Assembly (NCBI GenBank): GCA_937983085.1
Contig: CALJKZ010000180.1
Location: forward strand, 1 to 9,039
Length of the DNA stretch: 9,039 nt
Reading direction: 5' to 3'
Source: an uncultured Gemmatimonadales bacterium
GTDB lineage: Bacteria > Gemmatimonadota > Gemmatimonadetes > Longimicrobiales > Gaopeijiaceae
Both the position numbers and the translations under genes were made by a program. The notes under the pieces are model-generated. The model saw only the letters and a list, made by a program, of their open reading frames with translations, ran no database searches and was not told where the DNA came from. Of this stretch, positions 1-5,868 are shown piece after piece. Each line of letters opens with the position of its first letter. The first letter of the stretch is position 1.

Positions 1-31
1 TGATGCCGAAGTACAACGCCATGATGCCCTT

Positions 32-544
32 TTAGCGGCTGTCATTGAGCAGCTTCTCGAAGTCGTCCTCGGACATGGCGTCGCGGGACCCGCACACCTG
101 CTTGCAGAACTCGCTGTCGGCGGCGAGGTCGAAGTCGACGACCATCACGATGACGATGACGCCGAAGAGCATCTTGCGGTTCTTGCCGTCGACGGTGTCG
201 CCGAGGGCGGCCTGGACGCCGTCGAGCTCGTCGCGCTTCGCGCCGAGGAGGTCCTGCAGGCCGCTCTTCGTGGTCTTGCCGTTGAGCAGGTTGCGGATGT
301 CGTCGGACTTCAGCTCCTGGCCCTTCAGCGTCTGCATCATCTCGCCGGAGCGGTCGGCGCCGAACTGCTTGTCGAGGTTTCTCTGCAGGTCCTTCAGGAG
401 CTCGCCCTGCATGTAGCCGGGCGACGCGCTGCCGCTGGTGCGCATCTGCTGGGCGATGGTGGGTTTCTGCGAGGCGCCGCCGCCCTGCGCCCAGGCGAGG
501 GGCGAAAGCAGCGCGAGGGCGAGAAGGCAGACGAGCAAGCGCAT
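32..544 (-). CDS. Secreted or membrane-anchored small protein, unknown function
   Basis: This is a 170-residue protein I do not recognise. The start at 544 is chosen because AAGGAG lies a few bases upstream on the minus strand and because it begins a clean signal peptide: positive residue, hydrophobic core at about residues 3-17, and a likely cut after AWA at residue 19. The frame stays open further upstream, but that sequence is low-complexity and Pro/Arg-rich. The mature part is hydrophilic and probably helical at about 45-115. A short hydrophobic segment follows at about 125-138 (LFGVIVIVMVV), then a Cys pair (C147 and C151, CKQVC) and an acidic tail. The hydrophobic segment could anchor the protein in the membrane or be a buried strand. 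The gene lies outside the integrated element and runs away from the tRNA, so it is a host gene. Confidence 0.72.
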   Translation of the reverse strand: MRLLVCLLALALLSPLAWAQGGGASQKPTIAQQMRTSGSASPGYMQGELLKDLQRNLDKQFGADRSGEMMQTLKGQELKSDDIRNLLNGKTTKSGLQDLLGAKRDELDGVQAALGDTVDGKNRKMLFGVIVIVMVVDFDLAADSEFCKQVCGSRDAMSEDDFEKLLNDSR

Positions 545-743
545 GGGATCTCCTTTTCGTAGTCGTCGGGGGGCCGATCGGGCGGGCCCCGGTCGCCCCA
601 AAGACCCCCGCCGAGGGGCGGGAGGATGCAGAATTGTGCCCGCCCGCCCCCGCGGGCCCAAGAAGGGGGGGTCCGGGGGCGGCGAGGGCGGGCGCGTGGG
701 CCTCGCACGGCGCGCCGGGCCGCCGGAAGCGCGGGAGGCGTTC

Positions 744-771
744 TTGCCCTATCGCCGGCATGGAATACCAT
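744..771 (+). promoter_or_regulatory. Probable promoter of the tRNA-Pro gene
   Basis: TTGCCC at about 744-749 and TACCAT at about 766-771 are separated by 16 bases and sit about 30 bases before the mature tRNA. A short leader follows that can fold as a six-pair stem (779-784 with 789-794) closed by a GAAA tetraloop. The rest of 545-743 is GC-rich sequence between divergent genes, with one small stem at 607-622; I see no other gene in it. The promoter call rests on spacing and weak matches only. Confidence 0.42.
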
Positions 772-801
772 CGTGTTCCCGGCCGAAAGGCCGGCCCAAA
801 C

Positions 802-879
802 CGGGGCGTGGCTCAGCTTGGCTAGAGCGCTGCGTTCGGGACGCAGAGGTCGCTGGTTCGAATCCAGTCGCCCCGACCA
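802..879 (+). tRNA. tRNA-Pro (anticodon CGG)
   Basis: The cloverleaf folds completely. Acceptor strands are 802-808 and 869-875, the D stem is GCTC (811-814) with GAGC (825-828), and the anticodon stem is CTGCG (830-834) with CGCAG (842-846). The seven-base loop is TTCGGGA, giving anticodon CGG at 837-839. The T stem is 852-856 with 864-868, around loop TTCGAAT. The discriminator is A and the CCA is encoded (877-879). It decodes proline CCG codons. The loop and following bases match the TTCGGGACG pattern of bacterial tRNA-Pro(CGG). From base 835 onward the sequence is duplicated at 8277, so the 3' half of the functional gene now comes from the integrated element, which restores an intact tRNA. 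Confidence 0.96.
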
Positions 880-915
880 TTCGTAAGACAGGCCGACGGC
901 GCGAGTTAGCGCTGA
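835..915 (+). repeat. attL: 81-bp direct repeat at the tRNA end
   Basis: This stretch is identical over 81 bases to 8277-8357. It begins at the first base of the anticodon loop, covers the 3' half of the tRNA (835-879), and continues for 36 bases past the CCA. The bases on either side differ between the copies. This is the usual footprint of a tyrosine integrase acting in a tRNA anticodon loop. The non-tRNA tail suggests that the element carried more host-matching sequence than was needed to rebuild the tRNA. Confidence 0.95.
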
Positions 916-947
916 CCCGCCTTGGCGGCGGAGCGGCCCGTAGGTCC

Positions 948-977
948 GGGGGAGCTCGGTACGTACCGGGTTCCCCC
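948..977. promoter_or_regulatory. 30-bp inverted repeat before the integrase gene
   Basis: Two 15-base arms (948-962 and 963-977) are complementary apart from two G-T pairings. The centre is the perfect palindrome CGGTACGTACCG (957-968). It lies 32 bases inside attL and 20 bases before the integrase start, just upstream of its ribosome binding site. A smaller inverted repeat, CCGCC-TT-GGCGG, sits at 917-928, directly after attL. Possible roles are an operator for the integrase gene, an accessory site for integrase or the excision factor, or an RNA hairpin insulating integrase from tRNA readthrough. There is no T-tract, so a standard terminator is unlikely. Confidence 0.6.
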
Positions 978-997
978 ACTCCGGAAGGGAGAACCCT

Positions 998-2173
998 ATG
1001 GGACGCCGCCGCAAGATCCCCAGCTACCGGCTTCACAAGCCCTCGGGCCAGGCCGTCGTCACTCTCAACGGCAGGGACGTGTACCTCGGCCGCTACAAGA
1101 CGCAGGTCAGCTACGACGAGTACGACCGCGTCATCGCCGAGTGGATCGCCAACGGCCGCCAGCTGCCGCTGCAGGACGGCGCGAGCGCCACGGTCGGGGA
1201 GATCCTCGTCCGCTACTGGGACTACGCCCGGGGCTGGTACGGCAACGGGACGGACAAGCTGACGCCTGAGCTGTACCACCTGCGCACGGTGATGCGGGTG
1301 GTCCGGCGGCTCTACGGGAAGGAGCCGGCGGAGGCCTTCGGGCCGAGGGCGCTCAAGGCCTGCCGCCAGGTCCTCATCGAGGAGGGCAACGTGCGGCGCA
1401 CGATCAATCAGCAGGTCGGGCGCATCAAGCGCATGTTCAGCTGGGCGGTCGAGGAGGAGCTCCTGCCCGGCAGCGTCTGTCACGGCCTGCAGGCCGTTCG
1501 CAGCCTGAAGCGGGGCAGGAGCGAGGCGAAGGAGGGGCGCAGGGTGAAGCCCGTGCCCAAGAAGGACATCGAGGCCGTCCTCGAGCGCGTGTCCCCCACG
1601 GTCGCGGCCATGATCCGTGTCCAGCTCTTGACGGCGATGCGGCCGGACGAGCTCGCGAGCATGCGCGGTTCGGACATCGACCGGTCGATGGACCCGTGGC
1701 TGTATCAGCCGCGGCGCCACAAGACCGAGCGACTCGGACACGACCGTCCGATCTTCCTCGGCGAGCGTGCGCAGGCGATTCTGGAGCCGCTCCTGGCCGT
1801 GGCCGGCGAGGGCCATGTCTTCAGCCCGCAGAGGGCGGAGGAGGCGCGGAACGCCCGGCGGCGGCTCGCGAGGCGCAGTCCGATGACACCGTCGCAGGCA
1901 GCGCGCAAGCGGAAGCCCAATCGCCGCCGCGCATGGAGGGATCACTACGACAAGGACTCGTATCGGCGGGCCATCGTCCGGGCCTGCGCAGAGGCCGGGA
2001 TCGAGAAGTGGACGCCGCACCGCCTGCGCCACACCGCGGCGACGCGGCTGCGACGCCACTACGACCTGGAAGGCGCACAGGCAGTCCTGGGCCACGCATC
2101 ACCGGACGCGACCAAGATCTACGCACACCAGCTGTGGGAGCGCGCCCGGCGAATCATGAGTGAGGTCGGCTAG
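998..2173 (+). CDS. int: Tyrosine recombinase (integrase) of the element
   Basis: A 391-residue site-specific recombinase that would insert and excise the element at tRNA-Pro. All catalytic residues can be placed: R215 (TAMRPDE), K242 (RHKTER), H341 and R344 (PHRLRHTAA), H366 (LGHAS) and the nucleophile Y375 (ATKIYAHQ). The N-terminus (about 1-60) is a small basic arm-binding-like domain, with a core-binding helical region at about 65-180 and the catalytic domain from about 185. A basic, variable insert at about 285-315 lies between the Lys and HxxR motifs. The start has AAGGGAG seven bases upstream and a family-like N-terminus. The opening residues resemble planctomycetal integrases as I remember them. 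The gene follows attL in the same direction as the tRNA, and its stop overlaps by four bases the end of the convergent gene. Confidence 0.95.
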   Translation: MGRRRKIPSYRLHKPSGQAVVTLNGRDVYLGRYKTQVSYDEYDRVIAEWIANGRQLPLQDGASATVGEILVRYWDYARGWYGNGTDKLTPELYHLRTVMRVVRRLYGKEPAEAFGPRALKACRQVLIEEGNVRRTINQQVGRIKRMFSWAVEEELLPGSVCHGLQAVRSLKRGRSEAKEGRRVKPVPKKDIEAVLERVSPTVAAMIRVQLLTAMRPDELASMRGSDIDRSMDPWLYQPRRHKTERLGHDRPIFLGERAQAILEPLLAVAGEGHVFSPQRAEEARNARRRLARRSPMTPSQAARKRKPNRRRAWRDHYDKDSYRRAIVRACAEAGIEKWTPHRLRHTAATRLRRHYDLEGAQAVLGHASPDATKIYAHQLWERARRIMSEVG

Positions 2174-2502
2174 CTCTTCTCGGGGCCCGGCGGCTGACGC
2201 CCGAACATGGTCCGCAGGAAGTCGGAGACGTTCATGTCCTCGGGTACGCCAGGCACGGGGTTGTCATAGTCCTCGATGAGCTCGCCGCCCTTGTGGAGAG
2301 CGACCGTCGAGCCGGGCCAGCCGAAGACGATGACCTTGTCGTCCTCGGCTTGGACTTCCACGAGGCCGGGCGCCGCGGCCCGGAACGTGAGATCGACCGA
2401 CTCCCCTGGGGCGATCTGGTGAAGGTCGCCCCAGGGCTCGACCCAGAGCTCGATGGGCCGCCGGTGGGGATTGGTGACCCGGACAGTCTGCTGGTAGCTC
2501 AT
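2170..2502 (-). CDS. Conserved-looking small protein of unknown function, antisense to its neighbours
   Basis: A 110-residue protein of unknown function. I chose the start at 2502 because AGGG lies six bases before it; the in-frame ATG at 2517 has no ribosome binding site. It looks mostly beta-stranded: residues 4-70 alternate hydrophobic and polar residues, with ELWVEPWGD at about 18-26 and a PGESV turn at about 32-36. I have an impression of similar ELWxEPWGD..PG proteins in planctomycetes but cannot confirm it. The C-terminus (75-110) is acidic, then Pro-rich. It has no signal peptide or membrane helix. It lies between two plus-strand genes, converging with integrase (four-base overlap) and diverging from the winged-helix gene across only 33 bases. 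Its reading frame looks better than a chance shadow because it has its own start signal and a coherent composition. Confidence 0.66.
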   Translation of the reverse strand: MSYQQTVRVTNPHRRPIELWVEPWGDLHQIAPGESVDLTFRAAAPGLVEVQAEDDKVIVFGWPGSTVALHKGGELIEDYDNPVPGVPEDMNVSDFLRTMFGRQPPGPEKS

Positions 2503-2535
2503 GCGTCGCCCTGCCATCGTACAAAGAGGAACGCG

Positions 2536-3312
2536 ATGGAGTTGAGAACCGGTGACGTGGAGCGTGCGTACGCGGCAGTGTTCGCCTGCCTCGATGCGTA
2601 CGACCGCTTCCGGGAAACGTGCGGGGTCATGTCCAAGGCGTCGTGGCGCCCCAATGAATACCAGCGGCCGCCGGACGACCTGTTAGAGAAGTTCCACGGC
2701 TTGCGCAGCGTGACCCTCAAGGCGTGCGAGGACGCGGAGTGCGCGCTCGAGCCGATACGCGAAGTGCTGCACCTGACAAGCGAGGGCACGGTCACCGTGG
2801 GCCGAGCTGCGGCGCCGAGCGTGGCGGAGGCCGTCGTTGCGACGCTGCCCAAGGACCTGCGGCTGCGCGATCTGGACTTCGCGGAGCCCTGTTCGCAGAC
2901 GCAGTGGTGGCTGCATGACCACGAGGAGAGGGTCGAGCACCTGCACGGCGTGCGCTCCGACCTGCAGATCGAGTGCGCGCGCGTGAAGGACCGCGTACGC
3001 CGCGAAGGTGCCCAGGACGTGCCGCACAAGGACGGATTGTGGACCTGCGAGGGCGGCCTCGTGACGTTCGATGGTCCGCTTCGAAAACTGCGCGGGCAGA
3101 GCCGCAGACTGATGCGCCACATGATCCTGCGGTACGGACGTCAGGTCGTCTACGAAGAGCTGGCAGACCAAGTATGGGGCGACCCCTATACAGACGAGAA
3201 TACGATCCAGAAGGCGTTCTCGGCCCTGCGGAAGGACCTGCGTGCAGCGGGGCTCGATGACCTCGCAGGAGCAATCAAGAACGTGCGCGGCGCGTATCAG
3301 CTCCTCTGCTGA
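2536..3312 (+). CDS. DNA-binding protein with C-terminal OmpR-type winged helix
   Basis: A 258-residue protein. The C-terminal part (about 172-256) follows the OmpR/PhoB effector-domain pattern: an N-terminal strand pair (GLVTFDG), a helix ending LILRYG-like, VVYEELADQVWG, then TIQKAFSALRKDL as the recognition helix and KNVRGAYQL as the wing. There is no receiver domain. The N-terminal 165 residues are mostly charged helices that I do not recognise, with a cluster around QWWLHDHEERVEHLH at 123-137 that could be a coiled coil or a ligand-binding part. The start at 2536 is supported by AGAGGA six bases upstream. It probably regulates the integrase/replication genes or binds the element's origin. 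It is separate from the cargo operon. Its own promoter would have to lie within the divergent neighbour, or it is transcribed with integrase. Confidence 0.8.
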   Translation: MELRTGDVERAYAAVFACLDAYDRFRETCGVMSKASWRPNEYQRPPDDLLEKFHGLRSVTLKACEDAECALEPIREVLHLTSEGTVTVGRAAAPSVAEAVVATLPKDLRLRDLDFAEPCSQTQWWLHDHEERVEHLHGVRSDLQIECARVKDRVRREGAQDVPHKDGLWTCEGGLVTFDGPLRKLRGQSRRLMRHMILRYGRQVVYEELADQVWGDPYTDENTIQKAFSALRKDLRAAGLDDLAGAIKNVRGAYQLLC

Positions 3313-3347
3313 GATCAGGTCAGCGCCACGCCGCTCAGTTCAGAGAC

Positions 3348-3376
3348 CGCTCACTGCGGGCTCAGAGCAGTGAGCG
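3348..3376 (+). promoter_or_regulatory. Hairpin 1 upstream of the HTH/rep genes
   Basis: CGCTCACTGC (3348-3357) pairs perfectly with GCAGTGAGCG (3367-3376) around a nine-base loop. It follows the winged-helix stop by 35 bases. It has no T-tract. Possible roles are a transcript-end structure, a protein-binding operator, or part of a rolling-circle origin, since such origins are often hairpins next to rep. Confidence 0.6.
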
Positions 3377-3377
3377 A

Positions 3378-3404
3378 ACCTCCATGGCAGTCACACATGG
3401 AGGT
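3378..3404 (+). promoter_or_regulatory. Hairpin 2 containing the ribosome binding site of the HTH gene
   Basis: ACCTCCATG (3378-3386) pairs perfectly with CATGGAGGT (3396-3404) around a nine-base loop. The second arm contains the Shine-Dalgarno sequence GGAGG (3399-3403) of the gene starting at 3410, so in RNA the site would be closed when the hairpin forms. It starts two bases after hairpin 1. At the DNA level the pair could also be operators. Confidence 0.62.
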
Positions 3405-3409
3405 CTTCA

Positions 3410-3700
3410 ATGGTCATCGATCTTGAGCACGAGAGCGTACTGACGCTGAAAGATGCAGCTAAGGCGCTGCCGGCGCTGCGAGGGCGCAAGATCCACCTGA
3501 GCACGCTCTATCGGTGGATCGAGCGCGGGGTGGATGGCGTGCGGCTGGAGGCTCTGAGGCTGGGCCGTACGCTCGTAACGAGCCGGGAAGCGCTGCAGAG
3601 GTTCGCAGAGCGGCGAGGGACGGGCGCGACTAGCAGTCGCCGGCGGCGCGATGCGGGTTCCGACAGAACCGAGCGGGAACTCGACCGCCGTGGCCTGTAG
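3410..3700 (+). CDS. DUF1580-like small HTH protein, probable excisionase or regulator
   Basis: A 96-residue basic protein. Residues 9-67 form a MerR/excisionase-like HTH: VLTLKDAAKALP (first helix), STLYRWIERGVDGVRLE (second helix and wing), LVTSREALQRFAER (final helix). The STLYRW..RGV.G..LE..R.G...TSREAL.RF pattern is that of the DUF1580 family, known to me mainly from planctomycetes. The tail (70-96) is Arg-rich and disordered, and overlaps the rep gene. Translation starts at an ATG with GGAGG five to six bases upstream, inside a hairpin. In small integrative elements such a protein commonly acts as directionality factor or as repressor of rep; here it is the gene directly before rep and overlaps it by 50 bases. 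Excision function is inferred. Confidence 0.85.
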   Translation: MVIDLEHESVLTLKDAAKALPALRGRKIHLSTLYRWIERGVDGVRLEALRLGRTLVTSREALQRFAERRGTGATSSRRRRDAGSDRTERELDRRGL

Positions 3701-5063
3701 GCGACAGGGCCGGCCCCCCGACCCGGACGCGCGGTGCGGGCAGTTCTGGTACCTCCTCGACGAGGGGACCCGTGAGGTCCGGGGAGGCTGGGCCTGTTTC
3801 TCTTGGCGGTGCCCGGTCTGCGGGCCGAAGCGCGAGGCCGAGGCGATGGAGATGCTGCGGCTGCGCCTAGAGGGCTGGCAGGAGGACCCCGAGACGGCGC
3901 CGAACTTCGTGACGCTGACGGGCGACCGCTCCAAGCTGCCCGGCTGGATCGAGCCCGGCAGCGACGAGGAGGACGGCTACCTGCGGACATGCTTCGCGGG
4001 CGTGATGCGCCAGCTCAACCAGGAGGAGCGGCGCCAGGGCCGGCCGAGGATCCAGTACGTCGGCGTCGTCGAGCGTGGCAAACGGACGGGGAACTGGCAC
4101 CTGCACCTCGTGACGGACCGCGAGATCCACGTGAAGCGGTGGCGGCGGGTGGCGCAGGCGCACGGCCTGGGCAAGGTGGTCAAGGCCAAGCGGCTGAAGG
4201 GCGCGCGGGGTGCGGCCGTCTACCTGGCGAAGTACCTGAGCAAGGAGAGCACGGCGAGCGTGGGCCGCCGCCGGCGCGTGCTGCTCCACAGCCGGGGGTG
4301 CCTGCCGTCGCTCGAGATGTGGCGCTGGCGGCGCGCGACGCGCAAGGCCTATCGGAACGCCTGGAGCTGGACACCCGAGCGGCTCGAGGCACAGCGGGAG
4401 CTCATGCGGGCCGAGAAGGACGCACGGCGCCTCGAGCTCGAGGCCGACTGCGCCGGCCCCCTGAGCATCCGGGGCAGTGCCCGCACCGCAGACGGCGGGC
4501 GCCAGCTGATTGTGAACCGCATCCTGCAGCGGAAGTTCTGCTCCCCCGTCAGGCGTCCCCAGGACACGGGCGCGCGGTCCAGCGGCAGGGGCGCGGCATC
4601 CACCGAGGACGCCCCTCTCCCAACCATGGAGCCTCCTCAGAGCCCTCATAGCCGCCGCACGGGGGCTCTGAGAAGGCGGGAGCGTCACAGCGGCACGAGA
4701 AAGGAGGAGCAAGTGGGAAACGAGAACGACCGTTGGGAGATCAGCCCGTGGCGGTACGGGCGCCCGCGCATGCCGGGCGCCTACTGGCGCCGACCACGGT
4801 GCGGCTTCCATGCCCGAACCGAAGTGCGGGTGGAATGGAGCAAGGACGACCCGCGGCGCTTGGTCATGCCGTTGGAACCCTACCACCCCGAAGTAGGCGA
4901 CCCGCACTGGGCAGACTACGAGTGGAGGCCGGCCTTGAACGCGGACGGATCTGCGAAGAGCCCGGACCTCGTCCGCGGGCGTTCGTCGCGCTTCGCCAGA
5001 ACGCCAAGGCCCGCCCGGGCATCCGCGGGCGATTCAGCAGAGGATGCCGAGCCGGGGTCGTGA
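3651..5063 (+). CDS. rep: HUH-type rolling-circle replication initiator (Rep)
   Basis: The open frame gives 470 residues. The first ~300 form a phage-type replication initiator that nicks one strand of the circular element and joins itself to the 5' end. Visible motifs are a Cys cluster (C49, C54, C57; CFSWRCPVC) likely to bind zinc, motif 1 FVTLTGD (86-92), the metal-binding HUH motif as H150-L-H152 in NWHLHLV, and the two-tyrosine motif Y191-LAK-Y195 followed by LSK. The YLAKYLSK form is typical of replication proteins of single-stranded DNA phages and related plasmids. The start at 3651 lacks a good ribosome binding site; GTG at 3690 is an alternative, and coupling to the upstream HTH gene is likely. 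Residues ~300-350 are low-complexity. The remainder may be a separately translated protein (see 4713-5063). Confidence 0.85.
   Translation: MRVPTEPSGNSTAVACRRQGRPPDPDARCGQFWYLLDEGTREVRGGWACFSWRCPVCGPKREAEAMEMLRLRLEGWQEDPETAPNFVTLTGDRSKLPGWIEPGSDEEDGYLRTCFAGVMRQLNQEERRQGRPRIQYVGVVERGKRTGNWHLHLVTDREIHVKRWRRVAQAHGLGKVVKAKRLKGARGAAVYLAKYLSKESTASVGRRRRVLLHSRGCLPSLEMWRWRRATRKAYRNAWSWTPERLEAQRELMRAEKDARRLELEADCAGPLSIRGSARTADGGRQLIVNRILQRKFCSPVRRPQDTGARSSGRGAASTEDAPLPTMEPPQSPHSRRTGALRRRERHSGTRKEEQVGNENDRWEISPWRYGRPRMPGAYWRRPRCGFHARTEVRVEWSKDDPRRLVMPLEPYHPEVGDPHWADYEWRPALNADGSAKSPDLVRGRSSRFARTPRPARASAGDSAEDAEPGS
4636..4672. promoter_or_regulatory. Hairpin inside the rep frame
   Basis: CTCAGAGCCC (4636-4645) pairs perfectly with GGGCTCTGAG (4663-4672). 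A further wobble pair and a C-G pair extend the stem to 12, leaving a 13-base loop. It falls in the low-complexity part of the rep frame, 41 bases before an internal start with a strong ribosome binding site. It could end or pause the rep message, or be the nick site of the replication origin, since the loop is exposed single strand and lies within rep. Confidence 0.5.
4713..5063 (+). CDS. Possible nested gene in the rep frame (116 aa)
   Basis: A GTG at 4713, in the rep frame, is preceded by AAGGAGG (4701-4707) with five bases between: the best ribosome binding site in this half of the element. It would produce a 116-residue protein. The first ~70 residues (rich in Trp, Arg, Pro; ISPWRYGRPRMPGAYW and a WADYEWRP segment) look structured, while the end is Ser/Arg/Pro-rich. 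It is unrelated to the HUH domain. Two readings fit: an independent gene fused to rep only because no stop codon intervenes, or an internal product of rep like the gene X product made within gene II of filamentous phages. Function unknown. Confidence 0.42.
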   Translation: MGNENDRWEISPWRYGRPRMPGAYWRRPRCGFHARTEVRVEWSKDDPRRLVMPLEPYHPEVGDPHWADYEWRPALNADGSAKSPDLVRGRSSRFARTPRPARASAGDSAEDAEPGS

Positions 5064-5106
5064 GGTCGAGACTGTGGCGGCCGAGCAGGGTCCGCGGCGG
5101 CGCGCC

Positions 5107-5122
5107 GCGGCCTGCCGGCCGC
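5107..5122 (+). terminator. Possible terminator after rep
   Basis: GCGGCC (5107-5112) and GGCCGC (5117-5122) form a perfect six-pair stem with a TGCC loop, 44 bases after the rep stop. The next bases (5123-5139) are T-rich but interrupted. The 12-base palindrome GCGGCGCGCCGC lies just before it at 5097-5108. The rest of 5064-5241 must hold the cargo promoter. I see only a weak candidate there (TTTTCA at 5171 and TACGCT at 5194, 17 apart). Confidence 0.35.
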
Positions 5123-5241
5123 TACCCTTGATTCTTTCTGGGCGGAAGTGGAACAGGAGGCGAGGTGGCGTTTTCACGGGTAGTTGAAGGCGTTACGCTA
5201 GAGTGTCGTGGCGCCGGCCAATGTGGTGCCGGCGGGGAAAA

Positions 5242-5868
5242 ATGGGCCCCGATCGAAGTGAACTGCTGCGAGCACTACACGACAGGATCCAGTCTTGCCT
5301 CGAGTGCCAGCGCCAACGCGGTATTGAGATCTCGAAGCCCGACAGCATGGAGCGAGGCACTGCGGATGCTCGTATCCTGGCCATCGGTGCCGCTCCCGGA
5401 CGTCAGGCGGCGGAAAAGCAGCTCGCGTTCGCGGGCCATAGCTTTACGAGGCTGTACAAGACCTTCGTCAAGGCCGGCTTTGCAGGAGATCAAGCCGCCC
5501 TCAGACGCGAGATGTATCTGACTTCGGTCGTGCATTGCGCCCCGCCGAAACAGGGGGCGAGACCCCGACGGCAGATGTCGTCGCTCCGTCCACGGTGCCT
5601 GGGGGAGCAAGCTGAGATAATTCGACCGCAGTTCGCCTTGATTCTCGGGAAGGATGCCTTCGATGCGCTGGCCGTCAAGGGTACGTTTGCCGAAAGCGTT
5701 GGACGCGTTCGAGATGGGGCTGCACTCTTCGGGCTTCTGCCGGCGCCCGGCAGAATAGATCGGTGGATGGTGATGCCGCATCCTTCACCCCTGTGCCGCT
5801 TGTGGAACGACCCGGAAGTAGTAGAGCGAACTGTGGAATCGCTGAGGACGCTGCTACAGGATCTGTGA
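5242..5868 (+). CDS. Uracil-DNA-glycosylase-superfamily protein with iron-sulfur cysteines
   Basis: A 208-residue protein of the uracil-DNA glycosylase superfamily, closest to family 4/5 enzymes, which flip a damaged base out of DNA and cut its glycosidic bond. Four cysteines match the 4Fe-4S ligands: C19 and C22 (CLEC), C99 (VVHCAPP) and C119 (RPRCLGE). Motif 1 is GAAPG at 49-53 with a following FAGHS (63-67) like the usual F.G..G stretch. Next come IRPQFALILGKDAFDAL (127-143) and the C-terminal motif HPSPL (180-184). Two positions differ from typical family 4: Ala where GEAPG has Glu, and Ser95 where Asn precedes VVKC, so base choice or activity may be altered. ATG at 5242 was chosen because it puts the first Cys at the usual distance; GTG 5203 and ATG 5221 are alternatives. 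It is the first gene of a three-gene operon, ending in TGATG. Confidence 0.88.
   Translation: MGPDRSELLRALHDRIQSCLECQRQRGIEISKPDSMERGTADARILAIGAAPGRQAAEKQLAFAGHSFTRLYKTFVKAGFAGDQAALRREMYLTSVVHCAPPKQGARPRRQMSSLRPRCLGEQAEIIRPQFALILGKDAFDALAVKGTFAESVGRVRDGAALFGLLPAPGRIDRWMVMPHPSPLCRLWNDPEVVERTVESLRTLLQDL

Noticed and set aside
42..761. 239-residue minus-strand frame overlapping the first gene
   Set aside because: Arg/Ala/Pro-rich shadow in another frame; the overlapping frame has a signal peptide and ribosome binding site.
749..2095. Long 448-residue minus-strand frame opposite integrase and tRNA
   Set aside because: It is antisense to a clear integrase, and its end (VGATGFEPATSASRT) is the well-known artefact of translating a tRNA gene backwards.
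3867..4907. 346-residue minus-strand frame opposite rep
   Set aside because: Composition is low-complexity Arg/Ala/Pro/Leu and it mirrors the HUH gene, which has catalytic motifs; typical shadow in GC-rich DNA.
5165..5521. 118-residue plus-strand frame starting before the glycosylase
   Set aside because: Its start signal is good, but most of its length is out of frame over a conserved enzyme and Ser/Arg-rich; listed as a finding for the site only, not as a gene.
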